Shown: positions 1 through 11,524, counted from the stretch's first letter. The stretch is 64,000 bases of DNA from an uncultured Pseudomonadales bacterium (GCA_947503335.1 CANNCY010000002.1:124001-188000); one strand, 5' to 3'. Notes: generated from the sequence alone by a model not told the origin. Numbers and translations: made by a program.

Positions 1-1254
1 GTGGTAAGTACCCTCTTACTTGCCTGTCTTGTCGCCGTTCTAGTTATTTTATTTTTCGGCCCAATAGGATGGGCATTTAATCGACTCAATAAATGGCGGT
101 TATCGCCCTTTACCTTCGCCCTCATCTTTACAATAGGCGAGTCGACCCGTAATTGGTTAATGACTGGGTTTCCGTGGCTAATGGTGGGCTATAGTCAAAC
201 CGACACCTGGCTAAACGGCTATGCCCCCATTGGCGGTGTACTACTTGTTAGCTTTGTTGTTGTGTTCATCAGCGCGACTATCGCCGATCTTTGGATCAGC
301 CGCACCCGCGAACACAGTCAGTGGATCGGCGGCGTCTGCGCTGCGCTACTTCTGACACTGTCGCCAGTATTCGCCAAAATTGAATATACCGAAAAAAGTA
401 AGCCATTAAACGTGCTACTGGTACAACCCAATGTGGCGCAAGAGCACAAATGGGATCGCAACCGACTGCAAGGATACAAACGCGACCTAGTTAAACTGAC
501 GGTGCCTCACCTAGAATCGATCGACCTAGCCATTTGGCCCGAAGCGGCGGTACCCGAACTACAGATGTACGCGGCCCCTTACTTAAACCGCGTTGAGCAA
601 CTCGCCCTAAACTCAAACACTCAGATCATCACGGGTATGCCGATGTACATTGATCGTGTATTTTACAACGGCGCAATCGGCTTAGGCGGCGCGCCTTGGG
701 AATATCGCAAAACACGCCTTGTACCCTTTGGCGAGTACATACCTTTCGAGTCGGTGACAGGCAAGCTGTTTAAGCTATTAGAGCTACCCAATGAATCACA
801 GGGCAGCGGCGAACCAAATCAACCACCGTTTAACGTAGACGGTGTGCCGGTGGCGCTCGATATTTGTTATGAAGTGGCCTACAACGGCATCATCGCTCGC
901 CAGGCCCGTCATGCAGATATGCTTGCCACAATCTCAAATGATGGCTGGTTTGGCCGTTCGATTGGCCCGCTACAGCATCTTCAAATGGCGCAAATGCGTG
1001 CTATTGAAAATCGTAAGCCGATGTTGCGCTCAACCAACAATGGCGTGTCGGCCATCATCGATGCCCACGGCAACATAGTTGCCACCGAAGAGAGCTTTAA
1101 AAAGACAACGGTGAAGGCGACCATCGAAAGCCGCCAAGGTTTAACCCCCTACACCCTAATCGGCAATTGGCCCGTTGTGGCAATCGCAGCAATGCTTCTA
1201 GCCATTGCACTGATTAGACCAAGACGCGCGCTTGTAACTGAACAGCCCAACTAG
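1..1254 (+). CDS. lnt: Apolipoprotein N-acyltransferase, 5' end missing
   Basis: Transfers the third acyl chain to the N-terminal cysteine of lipoproteins in the inner membrane. The 417 visible residues contain the C-terminal part of the membrane domain and the whole periplasmic nitrilase domain. The catalytic triad is visible as Glu181 (in WPEAAVPE), Lys237 (in YRKTRLVPFGEY) and Cys289 (in LDICYE). These lie 86 to 98 residues earlier than E267, K335 and C387 of E. coli Lnt, so about 90-100 N-terminal residues are off the window. The GTG at position 1 is therefore probably an internal valine. A last membrane helix follows the nitrilase domain. The 3' end overlaps the convergent gene by 57 bases. 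Confidence 0.96.
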   Translation: MVSTLLLACLVAVLVILFFGPIGWAFNRLNKWRLSPFTFALIFTIGESTRNWLMTGFPWLMVGYSQTDTWLNGYAPIGGVLLVSFVVVFISATIADLWISRTREHSQWIGGVCAALLLTLSPVFAKIEYTEKSKPLNVLLVQPNVAQEHKWDRNRLQGYKRDLVKLTVPHLESIDLAIWPEAAVPELQMYAAPYLNRVEQLALNSNTQIITGMPMYIDRVFYNGAIGLGGAPWEYRKTRLVPFGEYIPFESVTGKLFKLLELPNESQGSGEPNQPPFNVDGVPVALDICYEVAYNGIIARQARHADMLATISNDGWFGRSIGPLQHLQMAQMRAIENRKPMLRSTNNGVSAIIDAHGNIVATEESFKKTTVKATIESRQGLTPYTLIGNWPVVAIAAMLLAIALIRPRRALVTEQPN

Positions 1255-1998
1255 ATCGACCACGTGCCGGCTGTTCGCGCGCAAAGCCTCGGCCGATGGC
1301 AACCACCATCTCGCTCGGTCGGCATACTTTGGGCGATAGTAGCCCGTCGGCGCTGCTACTACCTTAAAGCCCGCCTGTTCAAACGAATATACCGAACGAA
1401 CAATATGGTCGGCACTGGTCACTAGAGCAATAGGATAGTTATTAAGATCAACTCCCTTCGCCTGCAACATACAGGCCATCAGCAAGGCGTTTTCGCGAGT
1501 TGTTTTGCTTTCGATTTCAACACCTGCAACCTTGGCGCCCCACTCTTGCTCAATCACGTCTCGCATGATCTCAGCTTCACTTAATGCCTCAGTGGCTAAC
1601 TTGCCGCCTGTTGTATAAAGGGGCAATCCAGTTTGCCGCTGCAAATGAGCCGCATAGCGGTTGCGCTGTAATCCGTCGCGATTAAGGGTATCACCACCCC
1701 AGCTAGGCTCATCACGATCACGACCACTGCCGAGAACTACAATCGCCTGCACACTATTTAAGGCACTGGCATTGATCGGTTCAACGCCCACAACCCGTTC
1801 AGATAGCCATACCGTAAACAGCGGCATACTAAATAAATACAGCGCCGCCAAACTCGCCCAAATGCCCTTTCTAAACAGGTCAGGATTTGATTTTCTTACT
1901 AATAGCGAAGTCAATAGCATCGCTATGATTAGCCCTGGCGGTGCCACCAGTGCTTTTACAAGTGCATTTATAAACATAATAGGTACAAACAGCGTCAT
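1198..1998 (-). CDS. YdcF/ElyC-family (DUF218) envelope protein
   Basis: A DUF218-domain protein of 266 residues with one or two N-terminal membrane helices. The domain begins at the conserved VVLGSG motif. It continues through TGG, the SKTTRENA stretch and a late LVTSADHIVRS motif, all typical of the SanA/YdcF/ElyC group. ElyC of E. coli acts in envelope biogenesis and peptidoglycan or enterobacterial common antigen homeostasis, so an envelope role is likely but the reaction is unknown. I chose the ATG at 1998. A longer reading from a TTG at 2028 adds ten unconvincing residues. The last 57 bases overlap the 3' end of lnt on the other strand. Confidence 0.85.
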   Translation of the reverse strand: MTLFVPIMFINALVKALVAPPGLIIAMLLTSLLVRKSNPDLFRKGIWASLAALYLFSMPLFTVWLSERVVGVEPINASALNSVQAIVVLGSGRDRDEPSWGGDTLNRDGLQRNRYAAHLQRQTGLPLYTTGGKLATEALSEAEIMRDVIEQEWGAKVAGVEIESKTTRENALLMACMLQAKGVDLNNYPIALVTSADHIVRSVYSFEQAGFKVVAAPTGYYRPKYADRARWWLPSAEALRANSRHVVDLVGLFSYKRASWSNQCNG

Positions 1999-2019
1999 AT
2001 TGCCCAAGCTACGAGCTAA

Positions 2020-4683
<2,664 letters not shown>

Positions 4684-4730
4684 AACAGTACAAATATTGC
4701 CCAAATAGGGGTATTCATGGGGGCTATAGT

Positions 4731-4748
4731 CAATAGAGTAATCTATTG
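4731..4748. repeat. Short inverted repeat upstream of the exported PPase gene
   Basis: CAATAGA and TCTATTG form a perfect 7-bp stem around a 4-base loop, 14 bases before the ATG at 4763. No T-run follows, so it is not an obvious intrinsic terminator for leuS. It could be an operator or a structure affecting translation of the next gene, or chance in an AT-rich stretch. Confidence 0.35.
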
Positions 4749-4762
4749 GAACTGTAGCTCTC

Positions 4763-5839
4763 ATGAAACTTTCTACTATTGCTTGCTTATCGCTAGCGCT
4801 AGCAACTAGCCCTTTGATCGCCGACGCTGATGGTGATCACCCCATTCCTACTCAGCTTCTTGAGAAAAACGACGCCACCTATGCTATCGGGCATACTAAC
4901 CCCGATGCAGACTCAATTATCGGTGCCATCGCTGCGGCGGAGTTTTACGGTATCAAGGCAGCGCGCTCAGGTGCAGTAAACCCTGAAACCCAATACATTC
5001 TTAACCGCTTTAAACAAGAAGCTCCCGTGCTGCTGCAAGATCAGGCCGGTAAAAAGTTTGTGCTAGTCGACTTTAATGTAAAGTCTCAAGCCTTAAAGTG
5101 CCTTAAGCCTGAGAATATTGTCGGCATTGTAGACCACCACCCCATTCAAGACGGCTCGTTCTTATACAACCGAGTGATACCAACCGATGTAAAGCCCTGG
5201 GGTAGCGCTGTCTCAATTTTGACGAATATGTTCATCAGCAATCACCGCCCAATTAGCGACAAGATGGCAGGCCTAATGATGGGCGGCATCTTATCAGACA
5301 CCTCAGGATTAGACGCTTCAAAAGCCACTGAGAATGATCACAAGATGGTCAAACATCTAGCATCGATTCTTAGCTATTCAAAGTCAGACATAGACTCATA
5401 TTGGAAAAACCTCATCGCAGCTAAATCTGATCTCAGTGCGCTGTCGATGAACGATATCTTATTGCTCGACTACAAACAGTATGTGGTGAACGGCTATCTT
5501 TTGGGCATTGGTGTTGCCGAAACGAATACACCACAAACACTAACGTCTCGCCGAAGCGAAATCGAAGCAGATATGGCTAAAATCGCGAAATCTCAAGGCT
5601 TAGACTATATGGTGTTCTCAGTTACCGATGTGCGCAAAGGCCAAGAGGGCTTAAATCTGTATACGGTAAGCGGTTCAACAAGTGAAAAGCTCGCCAAGCA
5701 GACATTTGGCGCACGAGATGCCGACGGAAAGACCTGGATTTCAGGTCAGACCTCGCGCAAACGCTACATTAAGCCGCAGTTGACTGAAACGCTAACTGCC
5801 ATGCCTAAGGGCAACTATCAACCCAAAGCTTGTAACTAA
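4763..5839 (+). CDS. Exported family II (DHH/DHHA2) manganese-type inorganic pyrophosphatase
   Basis: Hydrolyses pyrophosphate to two phosphates by family membership. The 358 residues show the family II signatures in order: GHTNPDADS at 43-51, DHH at 124-126, and SRKRYIKPQL from residue 331, which matches the SRKxQ-type substrate motif of the DHHA2 domain. Unlike the usual cytoplasmic enzymes, it begins with a hydrophobic signal peptide (residues 1 to about 20, with Ala-rich cleavage options), so the product is probably periplasmic. It lies between leuS and lptE. It is followed after 32 bases by another exported protein, so the two are probably co-transcribed. A conventional family I enzyme is encoded at 54.3 kb. 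Confidence 0.88.
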   Translation: MKLSTIACLSLALATSPLIADADGDHPIPTQLLEKNDATYAIGHTNPDADSIIGAIAAAEFYGIKAARSGAVNPETQYILNRFKQEAPVLLQDQAGKKFVLVDFNVKSQALKCLKPENIVGIVDHHPIQDGSFLYNRVIPTDVKPWGSAVSILTNMFISNHRPISDKMAGLMMGGILSDTSGLDASKATENDHKMVKHLASILSYSKSDIDSYWKNLIAAKSDLSALSMNDILLLDYKQYVVNGYLLGIGVAETNTPQTLTSRRSEIEADMAKIAKSQGLDYMVFSVTDVRKGQEGLNLYTVSGSTSEKLAKQTFGARDADGKTWISGQTSRKRYIKPQLTETLTAMPKGNYQPKACN

Positions 5840-5871
5840 GATTGCACTGTTTGTATAAGGAGCGATTCACT

Positions 5872-7716
5872 ATGACTCATTTCGTCAACATGAAACGACT
5901 TTGGCTAGGCTCAGCTTCTGCTGTAGCACTGGCAATCACAGGCACCGCCGGTGCTGATTCGCTCGATGATAAATTCGGGCCACTGAATCCACCCGCTTAC
6001 ATCAAAGCCTACGAGGCTGACAATCACAACAAGATTGCTGTAAACCCGTTAATTCAGGTGGGTAACAAAGACAACCAACTGTACTTAGACGAGGGCGAAG
6101 GCTACGTCTGGGTAATTGATAAAGCAGGTAACTTTGTCATCGCCCCCGAAATCACTTCTCCTTGGGGTGTTGTTTACAAAAACGGCATGATGCGTATTGA
6201 AGACGGTAAACCCAAGCGCGTTGGCTATAAAGAAAAGTATGGCCACACCGCACTAGTAGCCGGCGCCAAGGCACGCATGTCGGGCGAGCTTGAAATGGAA
6301 AACGGCGTCTGGATTATCAACAACAAATCAGGCCGTTACAACAAAGAACGCCCAGGTCGCACTAAAGATATTCTAGTTAATGCAGCTAAGTATCTAGAGC
6401 AGATTGCACCACAAACGCGGGGCAATCTTGAAATCGACTACATGAAGTCGTACGGGCAAACGCCGCCGGCCAAAAAGTCAGATATGAAAGATATCGAATG
6501 GCACTACATGCTGAAAAACGATTATCTATGGGATGGCGAGTCGAAAAAGCTAGGCAAAGAGTTTGTAGCCAAAACGCCCTACATTTCATGGCGCCCCAAA
6601 GTAGGTATCAAAGAAGGTTTCTATCTAGATACACCTGACCGCTATATGAAATCGAAAGACGAGATCTTTAGGGTTCGAATGGACAAGAAAGTTATCAAGT
6701 CTAAGTTTACCCATAAAGCCAGAAGTTACGACGTCGCTGATTTAGCACCGCTAGTTGATGCCGAAGGTGAGATTGATGTATCACTAAAAGGCGACTCGTA
6801 TAGCGTAGCAACCGATACTCTATTCAACGTATTTAAGTTTGACTTCTACAACGCTACGGTTGATGAGATCTTTGACTATTTGATGTACGCCGATCTAGAT
6901 GCTTATAAGCAGCTAACGCACCTAATGCGTCACGGCGATCGCGTCAAGAAAACCGCAATGATGCGTCAATCTAAGTACAAAGGTTGGGTAAATACAGGCC
7001 CACACAAAGGCCTTGAAGTAGAGATTCAAATTTGGAAGAAAATACTGAAACCCGGCAAGCTTACAAAGGGTGGCGAGTTTGGCCCACCGCTTCTGTTTGA
7101 AATTGGCTTTGATGGTAAGGTCAAAAACCGAGCCAAGCTAGACGCTGCAGCAAAATGGCTTTACAACGAGCTGAAAAAGTCTGGCTTATTAGCGGCTGAT
7201 CAAGACGCGTCAAAGACTGAAATCACCTTTGCAAACTCGCCTGGGTTCAAGGCATCAGCCAACCCACAACCACCTAAGATGCGCCCTACCGTTAGCATTA
7301 AGCAACTTGACGGTATTAGCACGCGCAACCTCGACGGTTCTGTGAACGTAATGGCTGACGGCAAGACGCAGTCGGTTTTGGGCAAAGATGGTGTCATGGC
7401 GACGGTCTATCAAACCTCTAAAGACGGCAAACCGCTGCAAGCCATCGCCTTGGGAGCCAACGGCAAGGGCAACCAAAAAATTAAACTAGTAGGCAAGCAA
7501 GGCGACGTTCTGGTAGGCGTAGTGCAGGGCTCATCGTTAGATACGGTAGCCGAACGAGCCAAGCTTGTTAAAGGTCTAGATGGAGCCTCTCCCGTTGCCG
7601 CCTATGAATTACTTGGCGATAGCGCAGTTGACTACTTGAAACCCATTATAAAGAAATACTTTGATCCCGAAAAGCGCAGTAACAAGCACTATTACTGGCC
7701 CGGAACCGAAGACTAG
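5872..7716 (+). CDS. Large exported protein of unknown function, paired with the exported PPase
   Basis: I do not recognise a family. The start at 5872 is supported by AAGGAG eight to ten bases upstream. An in-frame ATG at 5842 has no such site. The 614-residue product begins with a signal peptide (MKRLWLGSASAVALAITGTAGA, roughly residues 7-28). Residues about 70-170 contain Gly-His, an Ala-Gly/Gly-Glu stretch and NNKSGRY. This loosely recalls a GH...AGE...SGHY pattern seen in some secreted effector-type proteins, but the resemblance is weak. The middle is rich in Lys and aromatic residues, and the last 150 residues look like beta-rich repeats. No lipobox or C-terminal anchor is visible. The gene follows the exported PPase by 32 bases. 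Confidence 0.75.
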   Translation: MTHFVNMKRLWLGSASAVALAITGTAGADSLDDKFGPLNPPAYIKAYEADNHNKIAVNPLIQVGNKDNQLYLDEGEGYVWVIDKAGNFVIAPEITSPWGVVYKNGMMRIEDGKPKRVGYKEKYGHTALVAGAKARMSGELEMENGVWIINNKSGRYNKERPGRTKDILVNAAKYLEQIAPQTRGNLEIDYMKSYGQTPPAKKSDMKDIEWHYMLKNDYLWDGESKKLGKEFVAKTPYISWRPKVGIKEGFYLDTPDRYMKSKDEIFRVRMDKKVIKSKFTHKARSYDVADLAPLVDAEGEIDVSLKGDSYSVATDTLFNVFKFDFYNATVDEIFDYLMYADLDAYKQLTHLMRHGDRVKKTAMMRQSKYKGWVNTGPHKGLEVEIQIWKKILKPGKLTKGGEFGPPLLFEIGFDGKVKNRAKLDAAAKWLYNELKKSGLLAADQDASKTEITFANSPGFKASANPQPPKMRPTVSIKQLDGISTRNLDGSVNVMADGKTQSVLGKDGVMATVYQTSKDGKPLQAIALGANGKGNQKIKLVGKQGDVLVGVVQGSSLDTVAERAKLVKGLDGASPVAAYELLGDSAVDYLKPIIKKYFDPEKRSNKHYYWPGTED

Positions 7717-7733
7717 TTAAGCCCACTTAACTA
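7714..7733. repeat. Hairpin over the stop codon at 7716
   Basis: TAGTTAAG and CTTAACTA form a perfect 8-bp stem with a CCCA loop, and the stem includes the TAG stop. It is AT-rich and lacks a T-run, so it is at best a weak terminator or an mRNA 3'-end structure separating the upstream pair from lptE-holA. Confidence 0.35.
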
Positions 7734-7769
7734 CAGAAAATCAGTTCATACCATGATAAGCTTAGGCGC

Positions 7770-8264
7770 ATGAAAATGCGTCTAACTATCATACTTTCTC
7801 TAGCAGCCGTTCTAACCCTTGGTTTAAACGGCTGTGGTTATCAACTAAAGGGCTCAGACAGCGCTTTAAATCACTCTGTTAACCTTGTTGTTAATAGCGA
7901 AAACGACGAATACGGTGTCGCCGAATCGCTGTCTGCCATGGCAAAGCATGGTGCAAGTATCGACGCAGCTGAATTGGTTGTAGACCTTTCAAATACTAAC
8001 GTAACCCGCCGAGCACTGTCTTACGACAGCTCTATTGCCGTCGCTCAGTATTCAGTTGAGATGACCATTTGGGTGAGAGTGACCGATGCCCAGGGGAAAG
8101 AATTATCTGCTATCCAGCCTATTCGTACATCGGGCGTTTACGACTTTGATCGCGATAACGTATTAGCTCGCGAGCACGAACAGCGTATTCTAGAGCAAGA
8201 GCTAGCTGATAAACTTGCCAAGCAGGTGCTTACGTTAACGCAGATGCTTGCAAGTAAACAATGA
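7770..8264 (+). CDS. lptE: LPS-assembly lipoprotein LptE
   Basis: Plugs the LptD beta-barrel in the outer membrane and helps deliver LPS to the surface. The 164-residue product has a type II signal peptide with lipobox LNGC, placing the acylated cysteine at residue 22. A typical GCGYQLKG start of the mature protein follows. The family is poorly conserved in sequence, so the call leans on the lipoprotein start, the length (E. coli 193) and the synteny with holA, whose start codon overlaps this stop by four bases. Its lipoprotein maturation would need the Lnt activity encoded at the window start. Confidence 0.9.
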   Translation: MKMRLTIILSLAAVLTLGLNGCGYQLKGSDSALNHSVNLVVNSENDEYGVAESLSAMAKHGASIDAAELVVDLSNTNVTRRALSYDSSIAVAQYSVEMTIWVRVTDAQGKELSAIQPIRTSGVYDFDRDNVLAREHEQRILEQELADKLAKQVLTLTQMLASKQ

Positions 8265-9265
8265 AAGCTAGCCACGCCCAGATCGCCTCTACCCTAAGCA
8301 ATAACCAGTTGCCTATCGCCTTTGTGTATGGCGAAGAGCCGTTGCTGGTTGAAGAAAGCGCTGACCTTGTACGCAAGTGGGCCCGCGACAACGGCTTTAC
8401 CGAACGTGAAGTATTTCACCAAGATGAAGGCGTAAGCTGGGGCGAGATTGCCACCAACGCAAACAGCCTCAGCCTGTTTGCCGAGCGCAAGATCATAGAA
8501 ATTAGAATGACCAAAGGTAAGCCCGAAGACAAGGGCGAAGCCATTATCGAATACTTATCAAATGCCAACCCTGACACGCTGTTATTGCTGATTGCTAACA
8601 AGGTAGAAGGCAGCCAATTAAAAACCAAATGGTTTAAGGCGATTGATAACGCCGGCATGGTCGTTGCGCACAAGAAACTGTACCCCAACCAATTAATGCC
8701 TTGGCTGCAGCGCCGCAGCAAAGACGTTGGATTAAACATTGCGCCCGACGCATTAGAAATGATTGCCGAACGTGTCGAAGGCAACCTGCTTGCGGCAAAA
8801 CAAGAACTAGATAAGCTTTTGCTGCTTTTCGGCAACCAAGCAATCGATGCCCAAACCGTAATCGAAGCGGTGGCCAATAGCGCTCGATTTGATGTATTTG
8901 GATTTGCCGATACCGTGCTTAAAGGCGACGCCAAAGCCGCTACCCGCATGTTAGACAGTCTGATTCACGAAGGAGTTGCAGCACCATCGATTATCTGGGC
9001 GCTGCATAAAGACATTAGCATTCTGTCGCAATCTGCTTGGCAGGCGAGTAAAGGCGACCCAGTCGATAAAGCACTTCGCGCTAACCGCGTATGGGATAGC
9101 AAGTTAGCCATTTACCGCTCTGCCCTGGGTCGCTTAAAGGGCAACACCCTGCACCGACTACTTGAGCTGTGTAAACAAGCCGATGCTCAAGCTAAAGGTG
9201 CCGCGCAAGGCGACCCATGGCAAACCGTTCGTATGATTGTATTTCAAGTGAGTAAGCCCACCTAG
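8261..9265 (+). CDS. holA: DNA polymerase III subunit delta
   Basis: The clamp-loader subunit that opens the beta clamp. The 334 residues (E. coli 343) contain the N-terminal VYGEEPLLVEE motif of the family, a central helical region with RVEGNLLAAKQELDKL, and a C-terminal collar domain ending near QGDPWQTV. As is usual for delta, there is no intact Walker A loop. ATGA overlap with lptE implies translational coupling, the arrangement found across gammaproteobacteria. In many relatives nadD follows; here nadD is instead in the proA-rlmH block at 44 kb. Confidence 0.95.
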   Translation: MKASHAQIASTLSNNQLPIAFVYGEEPLLVEESADLVRKWARDNGFTEREVFHQDEGVSWGEIATNANSLSLFAERKIIEIRMTKGKPEDKGEAIIEYLSNANPDTLLLLIANKVEGSQLKTKWFKAIDNAGMVVAHKKLYPNQLMPWLQRRSKDVGLNIAPDALEMIAERVEGNLLAAKQELDKLLLLFGNQAIDAQTVIEAVANSARFDVFGFADTVLKGDAKAATRMLDSLIHEGVAAPSIIWALHKDISILSQSAWQASKGDPVDKALRANRVWDSKLAIYRSALGRLKGNTLHRLLELCKQADAQAKGAAQGDPWQTVRMIVFQVSKPT

Positions 9266-9295
9266 CATCTTAATCACAAGCCATCATAGCGTGTA

Positions 9296-9727
9296 TTATT
9301 TGGCGATATACTTAAGCATTTCTACAACCTGTTGCGGGGTAGTCGCCCAAGCGTGGGCCGCTGCATCGACCTCTTTTAATGGGTGAATGATGTCTTCAGC
9401 ATGCAACGTGATATAGGGCTTTGATTTTGCGGCGCAGTATCCAGCATCGAATGCCGCGTTCCATTGCTTGTATTTGTCACCAAAACGAATCACCGCAATA
9501 TCGCACTGCTCTATCAATGTGCTAATACGTATCGCGTTCACCTTTGCCGATTTATGGTCTCGCCAAAACCCACTATCTTCTGCCCCCAACACATCGCCTG
9601 CTGCATCACTGGCATCATGATCAGTTACCGCCGACGTAAAGGTAAAACCTAAGCCTTCGCAGCCATTAATAATTTGTTGACGCCAATCTGTATGAATCTC
9701 GCCAGAAAGATAGATTGTTAAGCTCAT
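9296..9727 (-). CDS. YtoQ family protein
   Basis: A 143-residue cytoplasmic protein starting MSLTIYLSGEIHTDWR, the characteristic opening of the YtoQ family. GDKYKQWNAAFDAGYCAA in the second half resembles nucleoside 2-deoxyribosyltransferase-like folds (a phosphate or substrate loop and the AFDAG motif). The biochemical role of the family is not established to my knowledge. The ATG at 9727 has GGAG eight bases upstream and overlaps the stop of the upstream hydrolase. The extended reading from 9745 is less likely. It is convergent with holA. Confidence 0.82.
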   Translation of the reverse strand: MSLTIYLSGEIHTDWRQQIINGCEGLGFTFTSAVTDHDASDAAGDVLGAEDSGFWRDHKSAKVNAIRISTLIEQCDIAVIRFGDKYKQWNAAFDAGYCAAKSKPYITLHAEDIIHPLKEVDAAAHAWATTPQQVVEMLKYIAK

Positions 9728-10617
9728 AATGTCTCCAGTGTGCACTCGTTAGCGAGTGAAGCTAAAAATTTTAGATAGTGGCTTGCTACTACAGTGGGCG
9801 ATTCTACCTGAGGGTAATGACCAATAGTTGGTAACTCGATAATATTATCGCTACCTACTAGTTGCTGATAGCGCGCTACCATATGCCGCCCCGACACAGG
9901 GTCGTCAGAACCATTAATCAGCGCTATAGGTACATGTGCCTCGACCAGCGCCGCCACCCAGCGCTCACGGTGTTGTTTGCGGTCATTAATATAATTCATC
10001 AATTTATGCGCGATCTTGTGGCCGTTGTTAAACGTAAGTATCTGCCAAAAATCAGCTAGCTGCTGTTCACTAGGCGGCGTTTTAGGGCCAAACACCGATG
10101 TCATACTTTTATCGAAAGTACGTTTTGTTGATAGTTTGTTAACCAATGGCCCAATACGACTAAGCAGTATTTTTTGAATGGGTCGTGCGTAGTGGGTTTC
10201 GGGAAACAAACCGCCGTTTAACAAACAACCCGACAGCCACTGCTTACTAGCACGCTTGTTGTCTCTATAAAGCAGTTCTTGCGCTACCGAATCACCATAG
10301 TCGTGGGCAAGAACATGGTATTGAGTAAGCTGCAAATGATGTAACAACGCTTCGCATATATCTGCTTGTTGATGAATACTGTATCGATGTTTATAGGGCT
10401 TATCTGAAAAACCAAAGCCCAGCATATCTAGTGCAACTAATCGATAGTGTTGCTTAAGTTCAGACCAAACATCAGCCCAATCATACGACGAAGTCGGAAA
10501 CCCATGAATCAAAAAGATCACAGGCTTTTCTAACTCGCCAGTATCGAGGTAGAAGATATTGTGCCCCATTAGATTTGCGTAAGCGCCGCTTTGTTGCCAC
10601 GCATCTACGTTATTCAT
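9724..10617 (-). CDS. Alpha/beta hydrolase resembling animal MEST/PEG1
   Basis: A 297-residue soluble alpha/beta hydrolase. The HGFPTSSYDW oxyanion region comes first. The nucleophile elbow reads HDYGDSVAQELLYR, so the nucleophile is Asp106 rather than Ser, as in epoxide hydrolases and haloalkane dehalogenases. Later come an acid in NGSDDPV and the histidine in IGHYPQVE. The elbow, LNGGLFPETHYA, the VFGPKTPPSE region and HYPQVESP closely resemble what I recall of vertebrate MEST (mesoderm-specific transcript). The substrate is unknown. It overlaps the ytoQ-like gene and lies four bases after the yjbQ-like gene, so the three probably form one unit. Confidence 0.85.
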   Translation of the reverse strand: MNNVDAWQQSGAYANLMGHNIFYLDTGELEKPVIFLIHGFPTSSYDWADVWSELKQHYRLVALDMLGFGFSDKPYKHRYSIHQQADICEALLHHLQLTQYHVLAHDYGDSVAQELLYRDNKRASKQWLSGCLLNGGLFPETHYARPIQKILLSRIGPLVNKLSTKRTFDKSMTSVFGPKTPPSEQQLADFWQILTFNNGHKIAHKLMNYINDRKQHRERWVAALVEAHVPIALINGSDDPVSGRHMVARYQQLVGSDNIIELPTIGHYPQVESPTVVASHYLKFLASLANECTLETL

Positions 10618-10621
10618 AGAG

Positions 10622-11044
10622 CTAAACCTTGCCGTTAAGCGTTAACACCAACGAACGCCCCGATGCATGATCGCGGTGCTCGCACAAATAGATACCCTGC
10701 CAGGTACCCATATTTAAGCGCCCATCAGTTACGGGTATCGTCAGGTGCGACCCGATAATACTAGCCTTTAAATGCGCTGGCATGTCGTCTGGCCCCTCGT
10801 AGGTATGGCGATAGTATGGCGCGTTTTCTGGAACCATCTTATTAAAGTGCGACTCCATATCTTGGCGTACAGTAGGGTCAGCATCTTCATTAATCGATAA
10901 TGATGCCGAGGTATGCTTAATAAATACGTTAAGCATACCAACAGATATTTGCGCCAGCTCTGGCAGCTCAGCCAAAACTCTATCAGTAATTAGATGAAAT
11001 CCACGGCGTTGTGCCGGTAGATCAATTTCTTTTTGTATCCACAT
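10622..11044 (-). CDS. yjbQ: YjbQ (UPF0047) family protein
   Basis: A 140-residue protein with the family sequence nearly throughout: MWIQKEIDL, GFHLITD, HTSASLSINEDADPTVRQDM, EGPDDMPAHLKAS and TWQGIYLCEHR. The His, Asp and His-rich motifs bind a metal in the solved structures. The E. coli member has been linked to weak thiamine-phosphate synthase activity, but the true role is uncertain. I use the ATG at 11044 because it aligns with the E. coli start (138 residues); upstream codons to 11107 look non-coding. It is divergent from the GNAT gene at 11111 across 66 bases. Confidence 0.92.
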   Translation of the reverse strand: MWIQKEIDLPAQRRGFHLITDRVLAELPELAQISVGMLNVFIKHTSASLSINEDADPTVRQDMESHFNKMVPENAPYYRHTYEGPDDMPAHLKASIIGSHLTIPVTDGRLNMGTWQGIYLCEHRDHASGRSLVLTLNGKV

Positions 11045-11110
11045 AGAAGTGCTGTTTACGCATGCAACGAAGTTACATAGACTGACATAATTGTATGCCG
11101 AGGTCACCTT

Positions 11111-11524
11111 ATGAACATAGAGTACAAGCTAAACTCGCCCATTAACGTAATGCAGTTTATTGAACTTTTAAACAAATGCACATTGGGCGAGCGCCGCCCA
11201 ATAGATGACATTGACTGTATTGAAGGCATGCTAACTCACGCAGATATCACCGTTACCGCTTGGCATCGCGACAAGCTAGTGGGCATTGCTCGCTCGGTGA
11301 CTGACTTTAACTACGCTTGCTACCTATCTGATTTAGCAGTTGATGAAGCCTATCAAAATCTAGGTATTGGTAAGCACTTACAGCAAATCACGCAAGACCA
11401 ACTTGGCCCTAAGTGCAACATCATTCTATTAGCGGCACCGCAAGCTGCCGATTACTACGGTCATGTAGGATTTAGCCACCATCCACGTTGTTGGACACTC
11501 GCCCCTGACCAAAAGGTTAAATGA
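11111..11524 (+). CDS. GNAT family N-acetyltransferase
   Basis: A 137-residue single-domain acetyltransferase. The GNAT core is visible as LSDLAVDEAYQNLGIGKHL, where the Q-x-x-G-I-G segment binds the acetyl-CoA pyrophosphate. It is followed by ADYYGHVGFSHH, the late Y..xGF motif. The acceptor substrate cannot be inferred. Its TGA overlaps the ATG of the racemase gene (ATGA), so the two are translationally coupled and may act on related small molecules. Confidence 0.88.
   Translation: MNIEYKLNSPINVMQFIELLNKCTLGERRPIDDIDCIEGMLTHADITVTAWHRDKLVGIARSVTDFNYACYLSDLAVDEAYQNLGIGKHLQQITQDQLGPKCNIILLAAPQAADYYGHVGFSHHPRCWTLAPDQKVK

Noticed and set aside
1-3. GTG at the window start as the real start of lnt
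   Set aside because: The catalytic triad sits 86-98 residues earlier than in full-length Lnt, so the N-terminal region is missing and the codon is internal.
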